A stretch of DNA of 64,000 bases, from positions 1,612,001-1,676,000 of the forward strand of contig NC_057371.1 in assembly GCF_016906535.1 (NCBI RefSeq), in the 5' to 3' direction. The position numbers were made by a program, and so were the translations under genes. The notes under the pieces are model-generated. The model was not told the origin of the DNA, did not search any database, and was given only the letters and a program-made list of their open reading frames with translations. The stretch comes from Rhizoctonia solani (taxonomy: Eukaryota > Basidiomycota > Agaricomycetes > Cantharellales > Ceratobasidiaceae). Position 1 is the first letter of the stretch; each line of letters opens with the position of its first letter. Below are positions 23,344 to 34,724 of the stretch, one piece after another.

Positions 23344-24521
23344 ATGGCATCCAAACCCGCACAGAAAAGGGTAAATACTTATAATATATAGGAATGGCTG
23401 ATGTTCATGGCAGTGTAGTTGTCGAAAGAGTTTCTGGAGATGCAACGGTCTCCACCTCCGTTCGTTTGGGCTTCACCGGAAGAAAAGAATATTCTGCACT
23501 GTACGTACTAAACCACATACTTTTGTGCTTAGTCTTATAGTTGGTCATAGGGAACTTCATTGTAGTACGTCTTATCATTGATCCGCGTGGACATCTGCGT
23601 ATTTTCTGTGACAGCGAGGACCACCCGACTGCCCGTATGCTGGTGGCGAATACCATGGCCTGATCTCGTTCCCGTCCGACTATCCATTCAAGCCCCCAGG
23701 TATCAAGGTATTTGCCCCAACCATGTCACCTATCACGTCATTCAATCTTCCCTTACTCAGATGTACACTCCATCGGGCCGCTTCCAGCCAGACAAGAAAA
23801 TATGTTTCAGGTGAGTGGCATTTGTTACCCGAATTCTATTAGATACGTGTCTAATTCAGTGCTTGTAGCATGTCCGATTTCCATCCTGGCACAGTACGTG
23901 ATCCGTTCCCATGCTGCAGCAACACTGGCTGACGTTTGAGTAGTGGAACCCGGCATGGAGTGTGGCGACAATGTATGTTGTTCTTGTAACTGGTTTATTA
24001 CAGTGACTGAGCTTGGCTTTCAGTTGCACCGGGTTGCTGTCATTCATGCTTTCAGATGAAATGACAACAGGTTCGGTAACATCGACCGACACCGAGAAGC
24101 GAGATTTTGCCATACGTAGTCACGAGTGGAATCGCAAGCAAAAGCGCTTCCGTGATGCGTTCCCAGACGTAAGCTCATTAACCTTCTCGGTGATCGTGAT
24201 GCTTACAATAAGTTCCATATCTAGTATTGTGGCGAAGTCATGAAGGATCTTCCGAATATGGGCGAAAAGGATCGAGGTACCGCAGAGGAGAGTGCTACGA
24301 CAGAAGAGACTTTAGCAACTGCTGCTATTCAGGCTCCGGTGGTTCGTTCTTCTGCTCCTACAGTTGCTAAAGCCCGCACAGTGCCGACACCCGGTGCTGC
24401 TTCTGCTGTTGTAGGCCAAGCGGTAGCGCCGCCATCATGGCGAGAGACTATATGGGAGAGATGGCGCTGGGGTATCTTCATCCTGCTTGCAGTCCTTGTG
24501 TCAAGGTTGTCGAATGTATAA
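23344..24521 (+). CDS. UBC6: Tail-anchored ubiquitin-conjugating enzyme E2 (UBC6 type)
   Basis: UBC6 enzymes work with ER membrane E3 ligases in ER-associated degradation. The start is MASKPAQKR; the E2 fold continues with [60 protein letters not shown] and [19 protein letters not shown]. The catalytic cysteine is in KICFSMSDFHP. After an Ala/Thr-rich linker, the protein ends in a single hydrophobic segment ([14 protein letters not shown]) close to the C-terminus, as expected for a tail anchor. At least six short introns join without loss of frame, so this gene looks intact. It runs convergently toward the dTMP kinase gene 128 bp away. Confidence 0.92.
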
Positions 24522-24648
24522 TGCTACTTAATACTTGGGTTCTGTACTAGCTTGCTATCTCCAACAATCGTTCGTTGTTTCTCATATGGTATTCCCTCTC
24601 TTCAATTGTACTTCCTTTACAAGCTCATGTTTTTAATGAATTTATGTG

Positions 24649-25474
24649 TTATGCGCTACTTATGCGGTTTGGCCACATGGTCTCCAAATCCTCTTGGAGT
24701 TGGCCCTTGATTAACGGCCCGATCCTATTCCATAAATCTTCTTCCACCTCTCCCTGAGTCCGATTCGCATCGACGACTTGCCATCGCTCCTGGACATCTT
24801 TCCCGATTCGCTGGAAAGTCTGCCTCACAGCCCTCTGCATTTCTTCATTTTCATATCGTTCCTGTCCGTAGCCTCCACGTTGCTTTGCAACTTCGGGTGC
24901 AACTTCAAGGAAAAATGCAGCATCAGGCGCGGGGAGGCCGACATCCGGGCTTAAACACCATTCGTATGATAGATCAGGTTTCTGTTTAGCTGCGGAGAAT
25001 GCGAGACCCGAGTACGCATATCGGTCGCAGACTATGGTCGTTCCTGACTCAAGGAGCGACTTGATACTTGATCTGTGCTCACGGGTTCATTGACCGTGTA
25101 TACAATAATCGACTTTGGGCCAAGACTCACGCGAGCTCCCAACGATTGGCGGAGAACAAAAGGTGGATCGTGTGGTCGTCTACCTCTGCTTTGGATTGGA
25201 GGTAAGCGTCGATGAGTTTGCCGATCTCGGTTGTCCTGTCTGTGTGGAAACCAGTAAAGCGCGAGGTCGAATAAAAATAAATACTTTGATTTACCTGGGA
25301 ATTTGATGGCCTTCACGGGTTTACCCTCTCCCTCAATCCGAGAAACCATCCGCGCACATTGAGTCGACTTGCCCGACCTATCCAAGCCTGTCAATGAGCG
25401 TAAATATTGGCTCGCTAAGGCGAGTGTCGATCGTTCTCATTACCCTCGATTACGATAAACGCTCCCCGCACCAT
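24649..25474 (-). CDS. CDC8: Thymidylate (dTMP) kinase
   Basis: It phosphorylates dTMP to dTDP for DNA synthesis. The start MVRGAFIVIEG is split from GLDRSGKST (P-loop) by a short intron, and the combined motif IEGLDRSGKST matches the family. Further exons supply FPDRTTEIGKLIDAYL, FSANRWEL, SGTTIVCDRYAYSG (the catalytic DR pair), SPDVGLPAPDAAFFLEV and the lid-like RGGYGQERYE. The last exon is helical and ends RISSA. Exon phases match at each joint checked, so the gene appears intact. A CACGTG palindrome lies 43 bases upstream of the start codon. Confidence 0.92.
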
Positions 25475-25516
25475 TGTGGGGGGTTGGAAGATCAGTGCGG
25501 GTGGTGATGTTCGAGA

Positions 25517-25522
25517 CACGTG
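25517..25522. promoter_or_regulatory. CACGTG E-box upstream of dTMP kinase
   Basis: Located 43 bases before the minus-strand start codon at 25474. Confidence 0.4.
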
Positions 25523-25676
25523 CTGGATTTTTATACGTTGGTCGACGCGAAGATCAGTTCAAATACAAGTACAAATTATTGTCTGTTTTATCCCAAAACA
25601 AAGGCAAGAATAGAGAACACGGTATGTTTGTCAACAAGATGTACGGATAGATGGATAGGCGGGATGGGAAAGGAAA

Positions 25677-26475
25677 CTATAAGTTAGTGTGAAAGAGCGA
25701 GGGAGGGAAGGAGTGGTGGAGCACTGGTTCATGTTCATTCAAATGCATAATTGATCGCTTCGCGACAGGCTTCGGATGCTCGAGCCTAATCTATACATTA
25801 GTTCAACTTGAGGTAGGGGAAGAATGTATCTCTCACCCGTTGACCGTGCTTAAGGAGGCCACTCCTGGCGCTAAAAGTCGAGTTACAGGCAGGACAGATT
25901 GGCTGATCGATCATGAGTTTGGGGACCTTGAGTATTGGTTGAACTTTGAGGTCCAGCTGGTACTATGCGTCAGTGGCTATTTTTCTCAATGAAATCGTTC
26001 AGACTCACAGAAGATGGTTTTCGTTTCCGGTTGGTTGGAAGAGGTGACAGAGCTGAATCAAGTGCAAGTGTTAATGCTCGTGGGCCAAATTAACCTGATC
26101 AACCTTACCCCTTCTGTCGTTCATAAAATCAAGCACGTCTGGACGAACGACGTTATCGCGCCATAACGAAATTCGACAAAATGAGCGCTCAGGCAACCCG
26201 ACTTCAAAGGTATCGATCAGCCCATCGACCTCTGTTTCGTCGGGATTGTCGGTGCATTCATCGGTGGCGGCGGTGGTTGTAACTGGTGATGTGTTCGCGA
26301 GGATGTCGTCCACTTCATCTGAGCTCGCATCACTATTGCTCCACAGCAATTTCGACAGTGCGTATGCGTCCAGGAAGGGTGAGTCACTTCGAGCTAGACA
26401 TGATAGATGTCAACCATAAAATAAATAAATAAGTCATCCAGTAACCAACTTACCAGCACTAGATCTTCCGCTCAT
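25677..26475 (-). CDS. Protein with a single C2H2 zinc finger
   Basis: Assembled from five exons: MSGRSSA; an acidic Ser/Thr-rich exon with DASSDEVDDI and a following SFCRISLWRDNVVRPDVLDF; SPLPTNRKRKPSS; YQLDLKVQPILKVPKL; and a zinc finger split by the last intron. Choosing the acceptor ending TTAG before GCTCGAGC gives CPACNSTF...LLKHGQRLEH, an exact C-x2-C-x12-H-x5-H finger, and a tail ending FHTNL at TAG 25677-25679. The alternative acceptors read into a stop or lack the second histidine, so this one is preferred. A basic KRKP patch could be a nuclear signal. One finger alone rarely gives specific DNA binding. The role is unknown. Confidence 0.65.
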
Positions 26476-27340
26476 GGACAACGGATTCAAGTAACCGGCA
26501 ACGGGCCAAGGGCGTAACATCTCTCTCTAAAGACGGTTCGCCGAGCACCGTGGATCGATAGTAGAGGTGCCGCCTCAAGACCACATGTTCTACTTGCCTA
26601 CTGCAAGTAGTCGTGGTTTGTTGAAGCTTATTATCCTAGAGTTCCTGATCTCCGGTGGCGCTTGGGCCCACACGTGATCCCACCCAGGTTGGGGAAATGT
26701 CTCCTCTTTGAATAGTTTTGAATAGGTTTGTTGTATGTTTGCATTTTTTACTCTGCAAAGTATCCGTCAAGCTTTGAAAAATTGAACCAAGAAAAAACAA
26801 AGAATATCATTTTTTGTCTGGATACCCGATACCGTCGTGATGTTTCAGCTTTGAACTTCCTGTGAATTGGTTTTGACGCGCATATATGATGGTTTGGTTA
26901 ACATAATCCAGCTTGATTCGTTCTGATTACTAATAGGCTTTGCATCGTAACTCACACTGAGGGAACCGTCACTAACATATCCTCAGTCACCACAAACGGT
27001 TTATTGTTTCGATAAACATCTTTTTCAATCACCACAAGAGTTTTATCAAAAAGTATTTCATTCAAGTCCAAATCCAAATGCTAACGCTACAGGTAATGAC
27101 GTGAAGCAGAGTGCAGGATACAAGGTCCAGCACCGAAAAATGTGAGAACAAATTCAAAAATGACAATGTAGAATGAATAGAATGTAAGAATGTAGGTGCA
27201 GAATGAATATAATATAGAATGTGAATGGTCAATGAAGTGATGACGAGGCAATGATGACGAGGACAGAAAGGGTAGGCATAGGAGAAAACAGAGAGGATGG
27301 GGCATATGGTGGCGAGAGCGCCAAAAGTTCAAATCCGAGC
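26476..27340. other. AT-rich intergenic region
   Basis: About 0.9 kb with long A and T runs and no supportable gene. The left end is the upstream region of the zinc-finger gene. A run of short direct variants of GAATGTAAGAATG / AGAATGAATATAAT occurs at about 27165-27230, a weak simple repeat. Confidence 0.5.
26671..26676. promoter_or_regulatory. CACGTG E-box upstream of the zinc-finger gene
   Basis: About 195 bases before the start codon at 26475, in context CACACGTGATCC. Confidence 0.35.
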
Positions 27341-28285
27341 TTAGAACCGCCCAAATCGGAAGGGAGTCTTGCGCCTCATGCGAAGGGGCGCATTAGAGAG
27401 AACCGGAGAGTTCTCATCGTCGAGGTCCATGCGGGTCAGGGCAGGCCTGGTCGCCATGGGTTTCGACTTAATGGATTAAATCGTGGTTTGATGTTTAGTG
27501 CTTCGCGCATTGGAGCTGGAGTAGGCGAAGAGGCAGGAGTATACATCTCGAACCCTTGGCTATTTAAGCTCCAAATGCTCGAGACTGGGCGTTTCCGAAT
27601 GACGCGTAGTCCAACCCTGGCTTTCGAATAGTACCATGAGGTAGATAGACTAAGCTTGAGCGGTTGAAATCCGCGATGAGAACGTCGACCTCCATATTCG
27701 GGTCGGCCATGAAGTATCTTACAAGCGCAAGGCAACGCAGAAGCGTTTGCGCTTCATCGAGTAGTTGCATGTCCTGGTTTCTTTGGTCAGGGAAGTTCCG
27801 GAGGATATTAAGTGCAGCACTAACCTTGGCGGACAGTTTACTCTTCTTAACTAGAACCTTTCGGTTTATTCCTAAGGCCTTGCAGTCGCACTTCAAGTTG
27901 CTTGGGATCAACTGTAACGTAACCTGTTAGGGGCTATGCATGACCACATGGAACAAATCCGACACACCTTGAGGGACTCGAATTGAAGTAAAGTATCGAT
28001 ATCATAGTAGATAGAAAGAAGGATGATTTCTTGCTTGAGGGAGAGGATGTCGTTGATTGTTCGAGCATCCAAGAGAAAGTTCGCAGAGTTGGTTTTCTAC
28101 CGAAATGTCAATTAGGGGCGAATGAGACAACGGTCAAGCATATATGGCCTCCTGGTGCTTACGATGAGAGCAAACATATTGATTATAACACCCAAGAGCA
28201 AGTAGCTCATGGGAAAATCCATCCCGACCGTCTTGAGGGCCAGGCAGAGGCGCATATGGAATTCGCTAGCGGGTCCGAAGTCCAT
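27341..28285 (-). CDS. Hypothetical protein, apparent frameshift near the 3' end
   Basis: Not recognised. The start is placed at 28285 (MDFGPASEFHMRLCLALKTVG); an earlier ATG at 28471 is in frame, but the added 62 residues are low quality. A 66-bp phase-0 intron joins MFALI to KTNSANFLLDARTIND, giving helical sequence through SIYYDIDTLLQFESLK, then CKALGINRK, AALNILRNFPDQRNQDMQLLDE and RYFMADPNMEVDVLIADFNRS. The C-terminal exon (YTPASSPTPAPMREAL) needs one base near 27466 to continue as MATRPALTRMDLDDENS and end RFGRF. One weak hydrophobic stretch (YLLLGVIINMFALI) may be buried rather than membrane. No domain could be named. Confidence 0.5.
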
Positions 28286-28676
28286 TGTGTTGTGTGGGTA
28301 GATGGGAGCTGAAGGGATAGTATATGTTAGAAGAATAGAAGGCGGAGATGGGGTTGTGGTCGCAAAGAAGAGGGGAGCGTTCGAACATCTCCCAACATAT
28401 ATAGGAGCCTGCGGCGGAGGTATTTCCTTGGAATTATTCCCGCTCGAAAACATAGCCGTATTTATGAGCAATCATCGCACATGTATCAAGTAGATTCATA
28501 GAATGATGCGATTGTACTCACTTGATGTAAATCCTGCTGCTGAGGAGTAGGCTCAGATGTAGTGAGAAGTCGGGTGATGTTTGTGCTTGAGGCGCGAGAT
28601 CACGTGCAACTTGGCCCAAGCAAGGATTGATTCTTTAAAGCGTACTATACATCCGATTCATAGCTTATATCGACCT
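28286..28676. other. Short intergenic region
   Basis: About 0.4 kb between two minus-strand genes: upstream region of the hypothetical gene and 3' end of the dehydrogenase gene. It contains CACGTG at 28601-28606. Confidence 0.5.
28601..28606. promoter_or_regulatory. CACGTG E-box upstream of hypothetical gene
   Basis: About 316 bases before the preferred start at 28285, or 130 before the alternative start at 28471. Confidence 0.3.
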
Positions 28677-30344
28677 TCAATCGTCTACTGTCCACTTGAT
28701 AGTTTGCGCGGTGGACCAATAATTGCGATACCTTGATGTGTGTCTTTCAGCCACGGCTCGAGAGTGCAATCAACGAATAGCACTTACCCCAAGACCTTCC
28801 GCGCTCTCGAATCGTCCACAATTACGTCGGCGAATGACAGGTCCCACATCATAGGTTGAAGAAAGGTCATCTTAGTGTCCACAGCCCACTTGGGAACGTA
28901 CGTAGTCTCAAGTCGAGTAACTTTAGACAAAAGTTTGAGGGAAAAGTAGCGAATGAGAAAGAACGCTTCTAATAAATGTGAGATAGCATATAGAGCCAGA
29001 GCTGTGATCAAAACATTTTAGCCACCTAACTACTCTTTGATTGCACGTACTCACCTGGAGCCCGTTTAAATCCCAAATCTCGTTGACTATAGAACTAATT
29101 TTTGGCAACTAGTGTTACTAGATAATACGAGAAAAATTAGTCTGGAAACAAACCTGGATCATGCGTCGGATCTCATCGAATGAATGGGCTCTTGTCTGTC
29201 CTGTGATAGCAAATGCTTGGCCGGCACTCTCCTTTGGGTTATTAAGCAATGCGTCCGCCAATTGGACATGCGCTCGAGAAAGATCCCATGGGTTTACTAT
29301 ATTCTGAAAGTACCTGTGAAAACTCATGAGCACCAGCAAAAATTAACATTAAAAGTGCTTACTCTCCACCCCAAACAAGATTAGGCCCTGGGTTAGTGAA
29401 ATACTAGAATAAATAAGTAAGGCCTTCAAGATCAAAGCTCTATAAAGTGTAATGACATACAAAAGATACCCAAATGTCATGGGGTCCGGTGATAGACCTA
29501 TCAGGTGATTAGTTTTGTACGGGTTCGAAAAGCCAAGTACGCACATTCCTGGTCTCAGAACTCCAGTTCGAACGCCCTTGACTCCATCCGCGGCACGTAC
29601 AAATATATCCGCTTCGCGTTTAGTATGAAGGTAGTAGTTGTTCGCACATGTTACGTCTTCCGGGTTGGTGTCACCAAACACAACCCCCTTGCGAGGCGCC
29701 AGGCCGTTCTCGTATCCAAGGCGCATATACCATGCAGGAGGGACAAGAATCGCAATGCTGGATGTGTACACAAATGATTTAACGGTTCCGAGTTCTTGTG
29801 CAGCCTTGAGAACGTTCTTGGTTCCCTCCACGTTAACTCGGTGGCTAAGATGTTTCAGGTATGGTAGCCGCTCATAGTTCCTGATGACTGCGACAGTGTG
29901 GAATATGGCCTCTGCAGTGCGCCCAGTGTCTCCGAAAGGTCTAGAAATGGCTTCTTGGATCGACTTGTAATCGGTTACGTCTGCTTTGATAAACTCTGCG
30001 TGGGAAATATGATGTGGGGCATTTGGATCTCCAGATATTTTGGGCGGGGCGACATCAATGATGCGAACCAGCGTTTCCCCGCGACCAAGCAGTGTCCTGA
30101 CAAGACATTGTCCAACGTTTCCCGCTCCTCCAACCACTATATAAGCCTTCCCGGTTGCCCCTCCGGCCGCCTTCATAGCTTTCGCCATATCATCAGGTGT
30201 AGGGATTGTCACTTGCGAAAGCTCTTCATCGGAGCTGTTCTTGGCTATATAATCATAGACAGCAGGGTTGGGAGTGATAAGCCGTTTTCTAAGAGCTAAA
30301 ATGTACACGAACAGAGTTATCCCTAGGATAGCCCAGAGAGTCAT
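28677..30344 (-). CDS. 3-beta-hydroxysteroid dehydrogenase/isomerase family, membrane-anchored
   Basis: An N-terminal membrane segment (LWAILGITLFVYILAL) precedes an NAD(P)-binding Rossmann fold with VVGGAGNVGQCLVRTLLGRGE near residue 70, an acidic second-strand end (RIIDVAPP), TVAVIRNYE and NVEGTKNVLKAAQE. The catalytic Tyr-x3-Lys is in NNYYLHTKREAD. Later exons give LRPG, SITGPHDIW, NIVNPWDLSRAHVQLADALL, QAFAITGQTRAHSFDEI, a second hydrophobic region (LYAISHLLEAFFLIRYF) and the end SRARKVLGYRNYW. The closest named relatives act on sterol or steroid substrates, for example Erg26 (sterol-4-alpha-carboxylate 3-dehydrogenase). The divergence and two hydrophobic parts leave the substrate open. 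Exons join in frame. Confidence 0.85.
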
Positions 30345-30765
30345 CGTGGTTCAGATATAAACTTTATGGCCCCATGACCGAGCTTTTCAAAAGTGACCGG
30401 TAATCACGTGTGGAGGCTGAAGATTGTATGGAAGGACAGTTTAATCAACTTCCATGGATCAGCCCCGACGCTTAGCGAGTATGGGAAAGAACCGTGTATC
30501 TTTCTTTCTTTGGGAAAGAAAATAGTGTAATTTAAACATGCGGTTAAGGGCGAGGCATATGCGCTCACAACCGCCTCACAGACCCGACGCAGATGTGTTA
30601 AATGTACTACCGATTCATGTTGATCCTGGAAATACAGATGGTTGAAAAATAGATTTTTTGGAGTCAATTTTAACCCAAATATTTGTTAGACACTAGTTGC
30701 CAAACGAGGTTTTCTGCGGGGTGATGTGGCCAGTCCGCCCTCCGGATCAAATCCATCATCCGACT
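30345..30765. other. Intergenic, promoter of the dehydrogenase gene
   Basis: About 0.4 kb. It contains CACGTG at 30405-30410, 61 bases upstream of the dehydrogenase start, and the 3' end of the MFS gene. Nothing else seen. Confidence 0.5.
30405..30410. promoter_or_regulatory. CACGTG E-box upstream of the 3-beta-HSD gene
   Basis: Context AATCACGTGTGG, 61 bases before the start codon at 30344. Confidence 0.4.
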
Positions 30766-33435
30766 CTAAAGTAGACAAACGTCGTACGCGGATTCGCGGC
30801 GTCGGACGAATGGGCGGGAGTGCATCTCGACTTCGTCCACCGCGCTTTCGTTAGAAAGGTTGCTAGGTGTAGGTGAAGCAGGTGCTGGCGTTTCAGGTTC
30901 ATCGAGAGGTACCTCAGGAAGCTATCATGTGGTTAGTATAGGAAAACGCACATAAAGAATAAGGCTCACCCAAAGTCGGAGAATAAAAGAAACCAAACTG
31001 CAGGCCGCTGCATACAAAAACACATACCTCAATGCTTCGCCATACGAATCGCGCGCTGCACGTTGCAGGTGCTCTTCGAGATTTACCACTAATTTACTCG
31101 AATGACGGATACGAACAACCCACTAGGGGTTGGTTTAAGTGCTCGAGAACTCCACGAATTAATAATTAAATCCCACCTCATCGGCATCCTTTCCCGTGAT
31201 TCGCGAACGTAGCTCCCTATCGAGAACTGACTGGAAAAACGCAGAGCTAACGGCCACACCTAACACCTGACCTGTGCGGCACAGTCAGCCTGTCATGATG
31301 CTCCAACTAAAACATTGGTTCACGCACCAACTCCGCGGTATAACTGAGTAAAGCCGGTGCCAACAGCCAATTGTGAATCTGATAAGGTCTGAATGGATAA
31401 ACTAGCCGGAGTATCGTTCTGTAATACTTACTATCAATCGAGGCCAACAGACAAACTAATCGGATGTCAGCTGAAGTATGGTACTGATTGAATTTTTGCT
31501 CACTCAAAGTAGTTTGTAACACAACAGCATTTCCGAAGCCTAGCGGGATCTGAATAAAATAATCAATGTTACCCAACCATGCAAATTGATTCACCCACAA
31601 TACTAAACCACTGCTCGAAACTACTAGAGTTTTCTCTAAGACGGTAAACAAGCAAGGAAGCAATGCAAGGAAACAGCCCAAAAAGATTTGTCAAGATCTT
31701 ATACCGACCCGTCTTGGCCATGTACCATCTGTTGCACATTAATGGATTGATACAATAGCTGACTTCCAATAGCACCACTCACCCTGCAAACAGAGACCCC
31801 AACGACATTGCAACAGAGTTGGGTAACAAATGAGCACCTGCCACACCAGCACTCTGAAGTTGAACCGTCTCAAACCACATCGGGAAGAAATACATAATGG
31901 CACTGGACAACAGTCAGTTTTACATAAACTATCAATCGGGCGGACTTACAAGTTGCACATTGAAACGAGGGCATTACTATAGCCTATTATGACTGGTACG
32001 CTTTCCTTAAGTAGCGAAGGTGCTAGCATTGGTTCATACGCGAGTTTCAACTCGACGAATAGAAACGCCATGGCGGCTAGGATCATAACGGCCAAGCTCG
32101 TCACTACTGGTGCACTATCCCACTGCGCAGAAAGTCAGCATATATCCGTGGCCCAAGTTGCAAAGTCCACATACAGCATACTCTTGGTTGTATTTGAAAC
32201 TAAGGAAAAACAACAACGCTCCAACCTAGTATGGATTGAGTTATTACAGCAGAAACGTATTAGAATTTGACACACTCACACTAACAAACATGGTCGCACA
32301 TCCTCCGTAATCGATTCGTTTAAGAATTTCCTTGGCTCCTCTCCCTCGACCAGGCGTTACATAGTCTTTGAGAACCGCTTTCAGATATTGAGCGGTCAAT
32401 TTGTGAGAACTTCACTCACGTAAGTTGGCAGAAGTGAGAAAGAACGATACGGCAAAAAACGGGATCTGTATAAGAAAGGCCCAACGCCATCCAAAACGGT
32501 CGCTAATCCAGCCTCCAAGAGGACCGCCAAGGCCCATTCCAGCCTGTAAATGCAAGCATCAATAGCTGTAATGAAGACTACGTTCCGTGGGGTTTGGTCA
32601 TGATACATACCCCATTGAACAAAGACGCAATGCCCTGTGTCAAACTCCTTTCCCGTATTGTGTACATGTCCGATGTGATAATCGAGGCCGTGGTAAATAT
32701 CCCACCACTGCCCATGCCCGAAAGCTGTACATCAAAGTGAGAATACAGCCCCCATAAAAAAAGCACAAGAAAAAAAAACGCACAAATCGCGCGGCAATCA
32801 ACATCTCCAAGCTATTCGAAAGCCCACATGCCAATGTCCCCACAGCTGCGAACAGGACCGCGGTCTGGTTGGCTCCTCGGCGACCTAGAACGTTGCATAG
32901 TCGACCGTACAGAGGAGTGAACGTGCAAGTCGCGAGTAGAAATCTGGTCGGTCCAGATTTGGTTACCTCTGTGCAAGTGCTGGTCTGAGTTTGAAATACG
33001 TACGATGTGCCTAGCCAACTGGCCTGGTTCGAGCGGTTGTATTCCGAAGAGATGGATGAAATTACTAGTGTATAGGGGTAAGTGATGAAGTTTGGTAATA
33101 CGTAGATTGATATGCTCACGCGTGGCTACCATTGTCGCTTAATTCCAAAAATATAGAATTAGCGCGAGTCATTCTCACAGGTCTCGACGTTCAAACTCAC
33201 TGTTCACAGACTGTCCCAAACCACTCGTTCAATACGCATTGATTAAGGCTTGGTAATCTGGGCTCACCGCAAGAAACATGGCAACCCAAATACCAGCCAA
33301 AATACCGACTCGTGTGCCTTTAGTAATCTCGCTCGGTCCAAGGTGGCGCTCCGAGCCGGCCTTTACTTGAACAGGATTTCCGGTAATGGAAGCCCATCCA
33401 GGGGGGTTCGCGGTCCAGCAAGGGTTGTCGCTCAT
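30766..33435 (-). CDS. MFS transporter, DHA2/Vba-Fnx1-like
   Basis: A many-exon major facilitator with about 14 expected membrane helices. After a soluble N-terminus, TM1 is ILAGIWVAMFLA, then SVNSTMVAT and ISSEYNRSNQASWLGTSY; the loop 2-3 motif appears as FTPLYGRLCNVLGRRG. Further segments are LFAAVGTLACGLSNSLEMLIAARF, GSGGIFTTASIITSDMYTIRER, GPLGGWISDRFGWRWAFLIQIP and a soluble C-terminus ending RRRESAYDVCLL. The SNQASWLGTSY motif resembles fungal vacuolar basic amino acid or multidrug exporters (Vba, Fnx1); substrate is not predictable. Introns of 50-60 bp interrupt most helices, and a few joints in the C-terminal half are not fully resolved. It diverges from the GNAT gene across 256 bp. 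Confidence 0.82.
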
Positions 33436-33691
33436 TGACAGTCATCCCTGTTGTCGTCGTAGGGTCGTAGAGGTGTCCACATTAACATTCTCTCAACCAG
33501 AAAAGAAGCGATCCGGCCGATTGCTGAATAATATGGTGTCAATGACATAATGGCCGGCGATTTTACAAAGTAATAGACTATCCGTTTTGGGCGTTGTGTG
33601 TATCCCTGTTTATTTGCGCCGTGCATAGAATATGACCGACTCGCAGCAAGGAAACTTTCTCCCAGTGCATTCATAATTTCGACAACGACGG

Positions 33692-34724
33692 ATGGTGGAA
33701 GTAATAAACAACTACACCCCTCCCCCTCCCAAAGGACCCGTAACTCTCCCCGATCCCGATGCTCCGTACGACCTCAACTTTCGCTTCCCAGTAAGGGAGC
33801 TCGAATCGGACAAACTAAAGCTCGTCCCATTTGTGGTAGATCAACCAAGTCACATGTGATGAGCGCAATTAACAGATATTATCACTTCAGCCTTCTATTC
33901 ATGGCCAGGCCTTGGTCGAAGGCATGAAGCCCCACCCAGAGCTCCTTCAGTATCTGCCCTGGAATCCGTTTGACACGCTTCACGAATTCGAACTTCATTT
34001 CGAGCAGCGCATCCGTAGTGATCCCACGTGGATGGTCTATGCGTTGCTCGACAAGTCAAAGATCATCCCGGGACAAGGTAAAACCCAAAACCTAATCTCA
34101 GTCCGTGCCTCTCAGCTGACCTCGCAATTGCGGGATTCGCTCTCTTTCTGTCTCTCAAAAAGTGCATGGCCAGCTCGCAGGGACAATTGGGTACCTACGC
34201 GCCTCGCCCGAAACGGCGAGTGTCGAGATCGGGTACGTGATCGTGCTCCCATCGTATCAGCGCACATTTGTCTCGACGCACGCGATCGGGCTGTTGCTTG
34301 ATTATGCGCTTCAAAAACCGGGCGATGGCGGATTGGGTTTGCGCCGTGTGCAATGGATGGCGCATGTGGACAATAAGCCAAGTGTACGAGCGGCGGAGCG
34401 GATGGGATTCAAAATGGAGGGAGTTCTTCGGTGAGTTTGTTCGATTCGGGGGGTGGGGGTTGACAGGCTTCCTTTGCGATGAGCGGTCTTTGGGTGGTTT
34501 AACGTCTGGGATGTGTACTGATGTACGGACGATAACGGTTGTTTTTGTTATAATCTAGGTGGGATCGAACCGTACCGGTCGACAAAGCGAATGGGCTTAA
34601 ACCTCGCGAAGATGACGTGATCCAATTGAAAGGGCGTCATTCAGCTATACTATCAATGTGTTGGGACGATTGGGAAGGTGGGGGACGAGAACATGTTTAC
34701 AAAATAATGGCGAGGAGATCGTGA
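33692..34724 (+). CDS. GNAT-family N-acetyltransferase (RimJ/RimL-like)
   Basis: Four exons. The first reads MVEVINNYTPPPPKGPVTLP and ends KLVPF; the second has HGQALVEGMKPHPELLQYLPWNPF. The third holds the acetyl-CoA core: GQLAGTIGYLRASPETASVEIGYVIV, then AIGLLLDYAL and RRVQWMAHVDNKPSVRAAERMGFKMEGVLR. The last exon ends HVYKIMARRS. The VEIGY and N-x-x-S-x-x-A-x-x-x-G-F pattern is that of RimL-type acetyltransferases, which modify protein N-termini or small amines. No neighbouring gene suggests a substrate. The start at 33692 is the first ATG in this frame, and no frame loss was found. Confidence 0.85.

Noticed and set aside
27251..27631. A 126-codon plus-strand frame
   Set aside because: It is antisense to the C-terminal exons of the minus-strand hypothetical gene, which has better splice support.
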